Assembly: GCA_030789695.1 (NCBI GenBank) | Contig: CM061139.1 | Coordinates: 2,991,878 to 3,055,877 of the forward strand | Length of the DNA: 64,000 nucleotides | From: Scilla litardierei | Lineage: Eukaryota; Streptophyta; Magnoliopsida; Asparagales; Asparagaceae | Direction of reading: 5' to 3' | Part shown: piece after piece, positions 33,216 to 44,498 of the stretch | Numbering within the stretch: position 1 is the stretch's first letter | Layout: each line of letters starts with the position of its first letter | Position numbers and translations under genes: made by a program | Notes under the pieces: model-generated | The model's database searches: none | The model's input: the letters and a program-made list of their open reading frames with translations, nothing else | Told to the model about the DNA's origin: nothing

Positions 33216-33823
33216 AAGTATCAGTATTTCAGCATGCTTTATCATAGAAAAGCATAAATAGACTTCAATAATGCAGAGACTTTAACATGTGTAAATGTTA
33301 CTGAGTTCAATTTGGGTCTAAGTTCATGCTACTGTTAATTTTGGTTATAAAAGGGATGTTATTAGTGCATGATACCAACATAAAGAATGCAAGGTGGCCC
33401 TGAAGTCATAGTTGTACGGTTTCTTTTTATTGACAATGTATTTACACAATCGCTATGTTACTAAAAAAGGAAAAAAATAAATAAAAGCCCATGCCTTTCA
33501 ATAGATGATGCCTCATCCTACTTGTTCATGTTTGGTAACTATTCAGACTTTCGGAAAAATTCATATGCTTCTTCCAAACATCTGCCTTCAGTAGACTTAT
33601 AAAAGCACGGGTATTTTCAAGTAGACTTATAAATTAGAAGTTAAGATAATGGATGCTATGATTGATATAGCAACATCAAATATATAAACCTTGCCCAAAG
33701 AAAAAGACAGAATTCAAAACTAATGCATGTGCCGTAGTTTCCTGATAGGTATACTGCAAGCTAACGCTAATCGAAGACACAACACCAACTACTACATGGA
33801 AAATTATAAACACTACTGCTAAC

Positions 33824-33915
33824 CTCATCGAATGCTTGCCCAAAATCCTTGCGAAAAATAGGACGGTTGGCCAGAAACTGCTGCTAACCTCATCAGATGC
33901 TTGCCCAGAATCTTG
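33824..33915 (-). pseudogene. Unidentified exon fragment with local duplication
   Basis: On the minus strand one frame reads [18 protein letters not shown] and is followed by GTTAGC, a possible donor. A second, shifted copy of its end (GGGCAAGCATCTGATGAGG) lies about 60 bases upstream, so a short segment was duplicated. I cannot name the gene. It lies between the pyruvate kinase and poly(A)-binding protein fragments. Confidence 0.35.
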
Positions 33916-34013
33916 AATATGTATTTCAAGAGAAGCTTAACAAAATAATTAAAATAGGACAGTTGGCTCCCAGATTGGAGATGAGTGCAAGTAGAACATA
34001 CCAGAAAACTCAC

Positions 34014-34205
34014 TTTCAGCTGTCGGCCATGTAATTCAGAATCATTTCGTTGGAGAGCTTCTTGAATAGCTTCAACCTCCAGAAATTCTACATAAGAAAA
34101 TCCCTTGGGTTGACCAAACTTGTCGGTGAGAATGATAACCCTGTTCACTGTCCCACAAGCCTGGAAGTGCTGTTGTACTTCTTCAGGGGTGCATGAGTAA
34201 TCCAC
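34014..34205 (-). pseudogene. Nuclear poly(A)-binding protein (PABPN1-type) RRM exon
   Basis: A single 64-codon exon on the minus strand runs from an acceptor (TTGTAG before GTGGATTAC) to a donor (GTGAGT at plus 34008-34013). It translates to [18 protein letters not shown], then [19 protein letters not shown] with the RNP1 motif of an RRM, and ends ELHGRQLK. This is the RRM core of the plant PABPN1-like proteins that control poly(A) tail length in the nucleus. The reading frame and both splice sites are intact, but I find no upstream coiled-coil exon and no downstream Arg-rich exon, so it is an isolated fragment. High conservation suggests recent capture. Confidence 0.88.
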
Positions 34206-36540
34206 CTACAATTCCATGAAAGAAATTGTGATGTGGATACAAATTTTACTCATCATGTTTGTGGTAGAAATGTATTTATTCTAAGATAAATGCAATGCAG
34301 ATACAGATCTTACACATTATGTCGGTGGTAGAACGTATTTACTCATTAGCATGAGGAAAAAAAGTTGGTGTGTTTGACACAAACTATCATGTTGGTTTGT
34401 TTTGAAAACCTCTTAGGTAAATTACAACAGTTACTCCATGCTACTCATAAACAAAAGGTAATATATCACTCACCCATCTTCATCAAACCTAAGCATGAAA
34501 GGGAGAAAAATATAAATAAATACATTATCTTGAGAATTCTACTCATAAACGTGGTAACCTAAACTGAAAAATCGCAAAAAAAAGTAAATGTTTAAAACCC
34601 TCAATTCTTACGATTGGCACATGAAAATTTTAACTGGAAAATTTTATATACATGTATATATATAATGCATATACGTAATGCAAATTATTTTTTTCCAATT
34701 ATTTTTCCAAACATAGTTTTTCCAAATTTATTTGTATCAACATTATATGCAACTAGAAACTATGTCTAGAAACTAAATGATGATATGCATTTACCACTCT
34801 CCTAGTTTACCACATGACCCATATTGTATATACTTCTGGATGATGATAGGCATCAAAAAATGATGGCACCAAATAAGCAAGACTGAGTTCCACAGCTCAC
34901 AAGTATTTTGCTGCTGAAGTACTTAAAGCATCTTGCCTATGATATGCAACTCTGTATTCTTGATATTGATAGCATAATAAATTCTAGAGGTATAGAGACT
35001 ATAAACTGAATATCCTATCGTTCAGACTTGTTTGCAATGGCAAATTACTGTATAAATTATCCTTCAACCACAATGACCAACTGCTAAATAAACTGCACAA
35101 GTACTGGAGTCATCATATAGATGGCATTCCCGTATAAGCAACTATCGCTAACTGACAAACACATGAAACATTAACCTTATTGATTTTGTAACAGAATCAC
35201 ATAGTTATGCACAACCAGTTAGTGTAAATCAATATCAAAACCTTTACTGGCATTACCCACATAATAAATTAGGAGAATTAGGAGGCTTGCACAGCGTGTG
35301 CCAGCTCACTCATTCCTGAGTAGGCAAATGCAAAGATTTGCAATCATTTAATCAAAAAGATGTATATCCATCATCAATCGGATTCTTATATGCATTAGAC
35401 ATGACATCATTGACCCCAAAATCAGTCCACCAAAATCAGATATCGTTTGTAGTTCACCTATGCCATTTGGCTCCAAGTGCACAATTTTCACATCTATGAC
35501 AGGATTGCAATTAGCATCCGCATTTGAATCCAGCTCAATTGCTCCCACTAATTAAACCAAATATAAGGTAAATGTGCAGTACTTTCTCAACAATACGCAA
35601 AAGTCGACACTCGTTTTAAAAACCTCTTAACTAAATTACAACAGTTACTGCATGCTACTCATAAACGAAAGGTAACATATCACTCACCCATCTCCATCAA
35701 ACCTAAACATGAAAGCACCTTTAGACTTTGGTCTTTCCACTAAAGGATATACGGCACTTAAGGCCACGGGTTTTAATATGAAAGAAAACCATTTTAATAT
35801 TGCACTGAAATTTTCAGATTTCTTCTCACAAAGATAAAAGAAAAAGGAAAAAGGAAAAGGGGGGAAAACTTAGAAGCAAGATTTTACAATATTTAAAGAT
35901 CAATGAATTAACTAAACCACATTCCAAAATGATTGCATTCTTGTTAGAACTCTCTTCTTTGGAAAAAGAGAATATTACATTAGCATAACAATTTCCTTTA
36001 AAATGGGGAAAAGTAATATTTTAATACCTGACTTTTTGAGGCTTGCATGTTTCTTGGTACTTAGCTCTTTGTGATTTCCCTAGCAATCCACCACCTCTGG
36101 AGCATTTTTCAAACAATACAGTTGGTTCTATTATGAAGATTGCACCAGACAAAATACATTATGGGCTGAATTACATTCATGTTGATTTCAGGCAGATACA
36201 TAACAGAGCTGATGGGGAGAATCATGTAACTGTGTTTTGTAACTATGTTTTGCAAGAGAACAATCCAATCCAGAACTGAAAATAAGAGATTGGCTTGAGA
36301 TGAGATACAATTTCACCTTAAAATACTGATCGAAATCCGCTCATAAAATACTAATCGAAGAGCTCTATGTTGGATCCGTCATTTCCGCTCTGATTTCTGA
36401 AATTAGGCATCGAGATAAAAAACCTGAGAGCAAATTAACTTGAACCCTCAAACACTACAGCAGATAAATTCCTAGAAATTCCTAGAGAGAAATATAGAGT
36501 ATTTTCACATATATAATCTTTAACCTCTTTTCCTAGAGAG
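34206..36540. other. Captured-fragment block: mostly intron-like DNA, two weak exon-like frames
   Basis: AT-rich DNA without a recognised gene. A 100-bp segment at 34401-34500 is repeated at 35615-35714. Another short pair is seen at about 34230-34280 and 34295-34345. Two open stretches could be exons. One is on the minus strand at 35348-35548 (GAIELDSNADANCNPVID), preceded by a TTTAATTAG acceptor-like site. The other is on the plus strand at 36043-36279 (NYIHVDFRQIHNRADGENH). I recognise neither. Confidence 0.45.
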
Positions 36541-37460
36541 CAAAACATCCCCCTTCTTCATATGACAGGATTTTTGTGTATGGCAGTTTTTGTTTATGGG
36601 ATATACATGATTTTTGTATATGACATGATTTTTGTGTATGGCAGTTTTTTGTGTATGGAAGAATTTGTTTATGGGATACAAATGATTCTTCTTATGACAT
36701 GATTTGTTTATGGAATATTTTTGTCCATATTGCAGATTTTTGTGTATGCCAGAATTTTTGCTTCTTAAAAAACAACCCACTTCTTCATATGACAAGATTT
36801 TTGTGTATGGCAGTTTTTGTTTATGGGATACACATGATTTTTGTATATGGCAGTTTGTGTGTATGCCAGAATTTTTGCTTCTTCAAAAACATCCCCCTTC
36901 TTCATATGACAGGATTTTTTATGGCAGTTTTTTGTGTGTATGACAGATTTTTGTGTATGCAGAATTTTTGTATATGGCAGTTTTTGTGTATGCCAGAATT
37001 TTTGCTTCTTCAAAAACATCCCCCTTCTTCATATGACAGGATTTGTTTATGGAATATTTTTGTGTGTATGTCAGATTTTTGCGTATGCCAGAATTTTTGC
37101 TTCTTCAAAAACATCCCCCTTCTTCATATGACAGGATTTTTTTATGGCAGATTTTTGTGTGTATGGCAGATTTTTGTGTATGCCAGAATTTTTGTATATG
37201 GCAGTTTATGTGTATGCCAGAATTTTTGCTGCTTCAAAAACATCCCCCTTCTTCATTTGACAGGATTTGTTTATGGAATATTTTTGTGTGTATGGCAGAT
37301 TTTTGTGTATGCCAGAAGTTTTGCTTCATCAAAAACATCCCCCTTCTTCATATGACAGGATTTTTTTATGGAATATTTTTGTGTATGGAATTTTTTTTGT
37401 ATGCCAGATTTTTGTGTATGGCAGATTCTTCAAAAAACATCCCCCTTCTTTATATATGAT
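36541..37460. repeat. Minisatellite array, about eight irregular units
   Basis: The marker CCCCCTTCTTCATATGACAG recurs at about 36549, 36773 (changed), 36894, 37020, 37111, 37243 (TTTGACAG), 37340 and 37441 (degraded). The spacers are made of GTGTATGGCAGATTTTTG, GCCAGAATTTTTGCTTC and similar words. Unit length varies from about 90 to 220 bp through internal duplication. Long frames across it on both strands (up to 234 codons, rich in Phe, Cys and Met) come from the repeat and are not genes. Confidence 0.9.
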
Positions 37461-38289
37461 CTGACCTATTTAAAATAGTGTTGTGTCGATAGTATTGCTG
37501 TCAGGTTTTTGTGTATGAAATTTCCCACTTTTCTTGATTGCGAACTCGCAAGCTCAGAAGCAATAAATTCAAATAACAGATGTGTAAGGCACGCACAATG
37601 ACATTATAAATTCCAACACAAATACCATAGTCCAGCAGGGAAAAACAAAATGAGAAACATTACCAACCTCAATAGTACCATGCATAAGTTCTCAAGGAAT
37701 GGACACTTGCTCCAATGCAATATCAACTACTCTGCTTGCTTTACCTTCTAACTACACCCTTATCACTTTAAAATTTGCGCTACCAATGTAAAACCTACGA
37801 TATCCAATGTCCTAACTGATCCAATGAACTCAATCAGAGCACCTCTCAACGTGTTGAAAATGAAGCCAGTTGATAATAACATAGCAAAGCCTTTGACTAT
37901 TGAATGAATATAAAACATTACCAAATTAGTTCAAAATGATACACCAGGATGTTTTTTAAAATTAGTTGAGTTTAAACATAACTCTCCTCTTTACAGCAAA
38001 TAGCAATGGTTAAACCCATGATATGAGTCAAATTATGAAACATTAAAGTCCAACCTAAATATAAATTTGAAATATGCAAAAACTTTAATGCAACATCTAT
38101 GATGATATAAGCTGCTGCAGTAACAAAAATTGGGAAATAACTTAGTGTTCAAATATTCATAATTATTGGCACAATAGAAAGTGCTGAAAAACCAAACACC
38201 AAATGCATGAATGATACTTCTATCTTTTAAATACATGCTCAAGTACATTACTACATGCAGGATTAAGACAACATATTCAGCAAATAATT
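37461..38289. other. No gene recognised
   Basis: AT-rich DNA between the minisatellite and the MOG1-like fragments. A short open stretch on the minus strand near 37680-37740 (VDIALEQVSIP) is too short to assign. Confidence 0.45.
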
Positions 38290-38382
38290 TATTGTGCCTT
38301 CATATGCATCATGTTCACTGGCAATGTCTCGCATCAACTTAACAACACTCTCGCTATCTGCAACATCATGTTTAAAATCTAA
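38290..38382 (-). pseudogene. MOG1-like (Ran release factor) exon fragment, downstream part
   Basis: Behind an acceptor (TTGAGTAG) the minus strand reads LDFKHDVADSES, then MRDIASEHDAYEG. This matches the ELLDFKHDV...DLASEQDAEG section of MOG1, the small protein that releases nucleotide from Ran GTPase in nuclear transport. It lies downstream, in correct order and strand, of the two exon pieces at 38516-38610 and 38675-38769. Confidence 0.7.
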
Positions 38383-38515
38383 CTACTCAAAATAAGGTTC
38401 TCCTCACTGCCCTCCTATGAGTATGTAAAAAAATCAATTAGTCTACAAAGAAACGACTTCATCAAACATGTAATGTATTAATCACACAGAACAAAAAAAC
38501 ACGGACATTACACAC

Positions 38516-38610
38516 CTTATGATCAGGACTTGCTGAATGTCGCTTACTAAAACAAATTCAGTGATAGCACCTCCAAACAATGTTGCGAATGGTAGGAGCG
38601 TTGTACCGAC
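38516..38610 (-). pseudogene. MOG1-like exon fragment, second copy of the N-terminal exon
   Basis: From an acceptor (TTTCAG) the minus strand reads LFGGAITEF and VSDIQQV, then, after an apparent one-base loss, PDHK, ending at GTGTGT. The pattern LFGGAI...VSNIRQVPDH is typical of MOG1. It repeats the LFGGAI segment of 38675-38769, so the first exon region has been duplicated and partly replaced. Confidence 0.65.
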
Positions 38611-38674
38611 CTGAAACATCCAAACAAAACAAAGTCAACAAATAGCACACATTTAGATCAGAGAGATTGTGCCA

Positions 38675-38769
38675 ACTTGAAACATTAGGGGAAAGCAACT
38701 CGAGATAGCACCTCCAAATAATGGCCTCTCTGTATAGTTTTCTACTACCAACGTCGGAATGATGGTCAC
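38675..38769 (-). pseudogene. MOG1-like exon fragment, first copy
   Basis: The minus strand reads VVENYTERPLFGGAISSC, then FPLMFQV, which fits the start of MOG1 (ERPLFGGAISS followed by FPSRFQDV). The reading then diverges into a stop. Together with the two pieces to its left it forms a broken three-part MOG1-like pseudogene on the minus strand. Confidence 0.7.
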
Positions 38770-39636
38770 CTTCTTTTTCCCCTTCCCAAAAATTGCACTA
38801 GTGGGCATATACAAAGACCACTAACAACAAAACAAACCCCAAAAATCATGAGATGTGTTATGCAAAACTGCATATTCAAATTGTGCAAAACTGCATATTC
38901 AAATTTACCAATATTCTCCATCCAGCATAAATGCCAATTTGAACCAAACAACACACCCTAACAAATGCAATTTCAGTTGATATGTTGATATTTGTTACTG
39001 GCACATATCAACATTTCAGTTCATGGCACATATGAAAATGTTGAATAAGCTTGCAAATGAAAATGAGCTCAACAGGCATTAACCCTCAACTGAACTTTTC
39101 AAAAATTGAAAATGAAAATCAAAATGATTCAAAATGACCTGGTCCCATCCAAAATGATTGAAGTAAAAAAAATTAATCTAAACTTTTCCAATCCAAAATG
39201 AACATGAGGGTTGCAAGTTGAATCCAAAACGAAAAATGTTGACTCCAAAATGCAAACTCTTCAAAACACAAACTGTTGAAAATGATAATGAAAATGTTGA
39301 AAATGAAAATGTTTGTAATAGATTGAAAATGAAAATTCAACATAACAGATTGAATGCAAAATGTTGAAAATGTTGAAAGAACATGAACAGTGACATGCAT
39401 TTCAGGTAAGAACTTTAGAGATGCACAGTGACATGGTTGGAAGCCTTAGTTGGAATAGCAACATTTTAACATCCTAAAGCCGTGACACCTTTATTATAAA
39501 CCATGATGGTACTCTATCTATACATTTATGACTTTTGATTTTTTTTCCTTCATGTCTTCATGTTTATATATTAGTCAGTAAATAGTCAGTAAAGAGTTAA
39601 CCTTTTTCATGTGCATTTTCTTTTTCATTTCTGCAG
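38770..39636. other. No gene recognised; short A-rich repeats
   Basis: Contains a direct repeat of GCAAAACTGCATATTCAAAT at 38865-38902 and a long stretch (39100-39390) made of AAAATGTTGAAAATGAAAATG-like words. No coding signal is seen. Confidence 0.5.
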
Positions 39637-39816
39637 TGAGAATTCCTGGGCAACCATCATCCTACTTCCATGCGTACTCTGCTGAAGTTTGTGGACTTAA
39701 ATGGTCAAACGGTGGAAATTTGTTGGCTAGTGTGGCAATGATAGGCTTGTTCATGTTTGGGAAGCAAGAAGAGCGCCAACGTATCTTTATAGATTAGATG
39801 ATCACTCTGCTGTTGT
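39637..39816 (+). pseudogene. CDC20-type APC/C activator WD40 exon, frameshifted
   Basis: Behind an intron acceptor (TTTCTGCAG) the plus strand reads SAEVCGLKWSNGGNLLAS. After one lost base it continues NDRLVHVWEARRAPTYLY and RLDDHSAVV, and a GTAAAT donor follows. EVCGLKWS...LASGGND..VHVWD is the hallmark of the CDC20/Fizzy WD40 propeller that recruits substrates to the anaphase-promoting complex. The GGND motif lost one G, giving a frameshift. It is on the opposite strand to its neighbours, which argues against a single ancestral locus. One propeller blade is present; no other exon is found nearby. Confidence 0.8.
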
Positions 39817-40821
39817 GTAAATGAGGAAAAATGGGGAAGAGGGAACAATACAAACTCAAATCCGACGAATTATACAAACATAAACCCCAAGAACAACAAA
39901 GGAAAAAGCATTCATGGTCGAGGGAGTAATCAGTTCATGGCCGAGGGGGGAAAACAGAGCTGGTTATGTGTAAAACATAAAACCCAAAGCTGCAAGAAAA
40001 CCCCAAATCTGAAAAAAAAAAGACAAACATAAACCCCAAGAAAACTGAGATTTGCTATACACAGACAGCTGGTTATGTGTAAAACATACCATTTGTTTGC
40101 AGAAAAATATCCTAAGAAAAAATAACATAACAAATGTAAAGGAGTAAAGGAGTACACCTTGATAATGAAAATTTGCCGTTGTCCTAAGAAAATTTGCTAC
40201 AGAAGGATAAGTTGCTTCAAGGATGTCTGCATTTGTGAAGTCTTATGTGGTTATAAAACCAATATCAAATGCATCATACTGCACAAAATTAGGCAGCCAC
40301 AAAATTAGTCAATAACTATTTCTAGACAGAGCATTTTACATTATTACATATTATAGAAGAATATGGTCGGTATAGAAGCGTAAAAGAAAGGAAAATGAAT
40401 AGGATAATAGTTTCCAACAGTAAACTCATTAGCAAATAATTGGGGCCTGATGCTAGAACCAAATAATAACCAAATGAATTCAATGACACCAATATAAAGC
40501 AAAAATATGACCTTATAGGGTATAGACTGTAAGTTAATTGAGAAGACTTATAATGGATTCATTTGATAGTGTTTTTCCCCATATTCATGTGATAGTTATG
40601 GACATTTTGCCCTCAAAATTTACAATTTGTAAATCAGTTTCAACTTTCAAGAAAGTCAAGATATTAGTATTTAAATGATAACATAGCAAGAGCATTATGA
40701 AATCAATTCCAAACCTGGTAGCATTTATCAGTACCATGGAAGCACACAGAATCATGAAAACAAAAAACATGTCAATAAGAACCCAAAAGTGCATTTTTTC
40801 CCACTTCAACCTCGAAATTAC
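39817..40821. other. Mostly non-coding; one exon-like minus-strand stretch
   Basis: On the minus strand at about 40155-40285 the frame QYDAFDIGFITT, stop, DFTNADILEATYPSVANFL runs up to a GTGTA donor-like site; I cannot assign it. A short repeat (GCTGGTTATGTGTAAAACATA) occurs at 39960 and 40069. Nothing else is recognised. Confidence 0.4.
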
Positions 40822-40936
40822 CTGCTTACCACAAACGCTAGTAACGCCATTCTGCAGAGCTTCTTCGATCAGGGTCAGTTCTCTCGGGTTCATCTCTCTC
40901 GGGTTCAGCGTGTTCATATCCTCTCCCTTCTGGCGC
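40822..40936 (-). pseudogene. PISTILLATA/GLOBOSA-like MADS K-box exon with 15-nt duplication
   Basis: The exon lies between an acceptor (GAGATTAG) and a donor (CAG|GTAATT). It translates to QKGEDMNTLNPREMNPRE, then LTLIEEALQNGVTSV and CGKQ, which fits the K-domain exon of B-class MADS proteins of the PI/GLO type (LKGEDLxSLNxKEL...EEALENGLTSVR.KQ). That exon is normally about 100 nt; here it is 115 nt because a 15-nt piece (ATGAACCCGAGAGAR) is tandemly doubled, adding MNPRE in frame. These proteins specify petals and stamens with AP3-type partners. The fragment cannot act alone. Confidence 0.82.
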
Positions 40937-41099
40937 CTAATCTCAACGATAAACACCAACTCAAATAGTAAACAATTTTACCCTAATAATAGAACAAAAC
41001 CTGAGCTCAATCTGCACTCAAATTCTGACCAAAAATGAAAACTCAGTAAGAAAAAATTTGCTAAAAAGAATGGATTTTGGAAAAAAAATTCTACCTGAT

Positions 41100-41217
41100 C
41101 TTTTGCTCAAAAAAATTGTACTGCTGGTACTTATCCAACATCCTCGGCAAGCTTAAAATCAGTGTTCAGCTTCTTCCCAGAGTGCTGCTGGTACTTATCC
41201 AACATCCTCGGCAAGCT
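41100..41217 (-). pseudogene. PI/GLO-like MADS exon 2, duplicated
   Basis: Behind an acceptor (TTTTTTAAG) the minus strand reads LPRMLDKYQQHSGKKL, matching the start of the I/K region of PI/GLO proteins (LSKMLDKYQQ.SGKKLWDAK). The true sequence ends after GKKL. The first 37 bases are repeated at about 41122-41158, followed by a GTAGAA donor-like site. The exon is on the same strand and side as expected for the K-box exon at 40822-40936, so both come from one captured gene. The exon between them and the MADS-domain exon are missing. Confidence 0.78.
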
Positions 41218-41798
41218 TAAAAAATTGTTATAAAAAACAGAATCAAAACATGGTTACTAAATCAACTGAAATCGAAAGAGTGTCGTACCTGATCTTTTGC
41301 TTTTTTTGCCTCTCTCATTTTGAACGAAGAAGAAGAAAAGGCTCCCTTTTGAAGAGAATCGAAAGAGTATTCAACAAAGGGAGAAGTCTTCTCTGGCAGG
41401 TCCAGGCGTCTCTCCCGTTTTGCTCTCTGATCTCTGATCTCGTCCGCCTAGGCGTGCAGAACTCTTCCAAAATTTTGAGTCCCTCCCCAATTTTGAGTTC
41501 CCCCCAAAATTCCAGCATGAGTATGGATGCATTTCAATTTTATTCTCTCGCGATGTTGCCTGCGGGACCCACTTGCATACGTGGCTTCATCCTGGCCTTT
41601 CCCAGAGTAAATCCTGGCCATTCTTGATGACTGGGACAAACAAACTTATGCCTGGACTTATGACTGGGACAAAATTCAAAATATGCTCTGTTTTATAGAA
41701 TAGATTTTGTACTCATGTAACTTTGATCTTATATATATGAAAATGCAGTTACTTCATTTTGTTTCGCACATTGACTCATTGTTTATCTTATATGTATG
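41218..41798. other. Right edge of the captured-fragment block; no gene recognised
   Basis: An 11-bp GATCTTTTGCT word occurs at 41097 and again near 41289. No MADS-domain exon is found. From about 41650 the DNA is AT-rich and may already be the 3' tail of the Sirevirus that resumes at 50798, since family C inserted between these parts. Confidence 0.4.
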
Positions 41799-41803
41799 TA
41801 AAT
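41799..41803 (+). repeat. Target-site duplication TAAAT (left)
   Basis: TAAAT directly precedes TGTAACGACC; the same five bases follow the other end at 50798-50802. Confidence 0.95.
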
Positions 41804-42494
41804 TGTAACGACCAGTTTTCACGATGCGTTTTATCTGTACTCCTCAGTGTGTTGATCCTTCTTCGTATCCGTAGTTAAGTCGTAAAGGACCTCGTATCCG
41901 TGTCAGCAAATAGCTTTATACGTATTAGCCATCATTATTATTATCTTTAGAAATATTTTTATTATTGAGTTTAAACAATTTCCTTGATACTCATTCTAAA
42001 TTGTTTTCGAATTCAAATTTCAAGATTTTAAACATTCAAATTCAAATTTTTTCTTTTTACATCCTAGTCAATTATAGCTAATATAGAAGTTTTCTCTCAT
42101 TTAAAACCCATTAATTCTCCTATTAGTATTTATATTTCAAACATTCTCTAAATGAATAGATTTTAAAACAAAAAACATTTTCTCCTTTTGTCTATCCCTA
42201 ATAAAGACAAATCAAATAATTAAAACCCTTCCCTTTTAAAACATTTCCTAAGTTTCTTAAACCCTAATACTCACGCACCAACCCTTCCCTCTCTCCCCCC
42301 TAAACACTAGGAACACAGCACTTGCACTCACAAAACCCTAAAGTTAATACCCAGTCTTTAATTGTTTGTTAAAAACCCGTGCAAACCCTGTAACCTCCAC
42401 CTTATACAATAATACCCTACAGCCTACTTTACTAACCCTAAGAAATTTTAACTCTAAGGAAAGCCCTCACGTGCTACTGTCCCTACTTCATTTC

Positions 42495-42504
42495 CTATAT
42501 ATTA
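42495..42504 (+). promoter_or_regulatory. TATA-like box in family C LTR
   Basis: CTATATATTA lies about 690 bp into the LTR and is followed by AAACCCTAG and GC-rich leader-like DNA, as in family B. The same box is in the other LTR at about 48386. Confidence 0.45.
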
Positions 42505-44498
42505 CACCAAACCCTAGGCCTAAGAAACCGCAGCCGCCCCTATCAAAACCCTAACCTCCGAGCGATCCAGCCGCGCATCCCTCCAGCCATCCTACTCCTC
42601 TGCGCGCAGCCTATCTCCTCCGCCAAACAACTCCACGCAACCCACCTTCGAACTCCGATCAACCCCATCGCCACAACCCCCTCTCATCCACGCGAGTGAC
42701 CTCCTCCGCGAGCGGCGCCCCCTTCATCTTCTTCCTCACGCCCAGTCCGCCGCCAAACACCCTCCACAGCCTCCACCCCCACGCCAGCCACCGTGACCCA
42801 ACCTCCGCCCTGCCGGCGGCCTCCTCCACTGTCCAAACCCCCTGCGCCCTACACAAAAACGACCCCGACGACTACGCCTCCGCGACGACAGCCCTCCCCA
42901 TGGCCCAGCACCCTCACGCCCACTCCGACAGCGTCTCGTCGTCTCCCATCTCCGGCGACTCAACGGCCAGGTCCTCCCCCACCGCGTCACCACTGTCCGC
43001 CGCCGTCCGGAGCTGAGGTCCTCGTGGATCCACCTGCGATGCAGCAACAACAACCAATAATGAATCAACTGTGAGTTATTTATTGTGTCACTATGTTCAA
43101 ATATATTTATTTTTATACATAGGTTACTTTGGTTGCTACAGTACCCTCTATGTGATGGCTTGTGTGCGTACAAGTTGTATACATGGGTCCCTTGCAGATG
43201 ACAGTGTACAATATGTTAATTTATTATATAGGTACATTAGATGTTAGTTGTAGTAGGGTATATTTTTATAAGTTGCAGTACATTACATCTGTGTGAAGAT
43301 ATGGATTACCATAGTTAATTGATGATTAGTTTTATTAATATTCTTACCACCATGGCAGTAGAGGAGTTAACTCTATATTAGTTTTAAAATATTGTTGGGT
43401 TAATAGATTAGAACATAAGATTAATATGGTCTGTTTACTCCTGTGCAAACCATAGTGAATTCCAATGAGATAAGTGCAGTATGGCATATGTGAACAATAC
43501 CTTTTAGTAACTATTGGAATAAGATGTTATAGCTAGAACAAGTTATTTTCAATTAATATGATTTTATGTTTTTTCAAATCAGCGAATCACCTTCACCGTA
43601 GCGTAGTGCCCGTTGAGACGTTTCCGACGACACCAAGAATGCCAAAACAGGCAAGTATATAATTTGTTATGATTTTTAGAAGTTTCGGCATGTTTATGCC
43701 GCCTTCCTGTATTGCTGTGTAACTCAAAAAGTAGACGTGAAATGACGTACAAAACTGACACCATAATGACTAGGACGAATATTGGGATCTAACGGTATAT
43801 CATACGATATATCCCCAATTTAAACAACTAGAAAAAGAAATCGTTTCTGTAGCAAGTTGAACTAAAAGGACGCAATCGTCATTATTTGAAATTACAGAAA
43901 CGGTCGTTCGACCCGTTTCTGTTTTGCAGAACTGTCACTATAAAACTTTAATATTGATAACAGTAAAATTCAGTGAGTCTTGACATGATTAACAATATGG
44001 ACATCGTGAAATCGTGCGCCTCGAAGGTGGTATCGTGATATTGTGATGTCGTGTGAGTCGACTAGGCCGGCTCGTGTTCCGGCAAAACTTTTGGGTGGGG
44101 TTAGGGTTGAGCGGCCACTGGGCGTATGAAAGGTACTCTCCTCAAGAACACCACCCGACGCGGTGGGTTAGTGTCAATCACGGTAAGCCCCCGTGAGAGG
44201 AACGACCTTCTCATCACGACCTAAAGGCGAGAACCCTAGATTAGATGTGAATTCTTGACATGGTCATTGTAACGCTAACTTGGTCATCGTGAATATTGAA
44301 ATGCTAATAAACTCTGAGAATCTAACTTTAAACTTGCCATTGACTAGAACTGCATGCTAGGATTGTTTCTTTCTGCTCTGTAGTTGTTAAATGTTAATTG
44401 CTACAGTCGTTTCTTTTAAATTTAATGATGCTTCTAAATTTCATATACTTGTTACATACTTCGCCTTGGGATGCTAACTCTTTCTTGCAGACCCCTAG

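Noticed and set aside
36651..37355. 234-codon Cys/Phe-rich frame
   Set aside because: It follows the minisatellite units exactly; the translation repeats with the DNA and no domain is seen.
41341..41400. Possible MADS-domain start (LKRIERVFNKGRS) on the plus strand
   Set aside because: Only a few residues agree, it is on the wrong strand relative to the K-box exon, and no conserved continuation follows.
31800..41798. Single intact host gene spanning the block
   Set aside because: Fragments belong to different gene families, lie on both strands and lack adjoining exons.
42696..43173. Frames of 106 and 145 codons in the family C LTR
   Set aside because: Start codons are not ATG in part, frames are low complexity and differ between the two LTRs; other frames overlap them.
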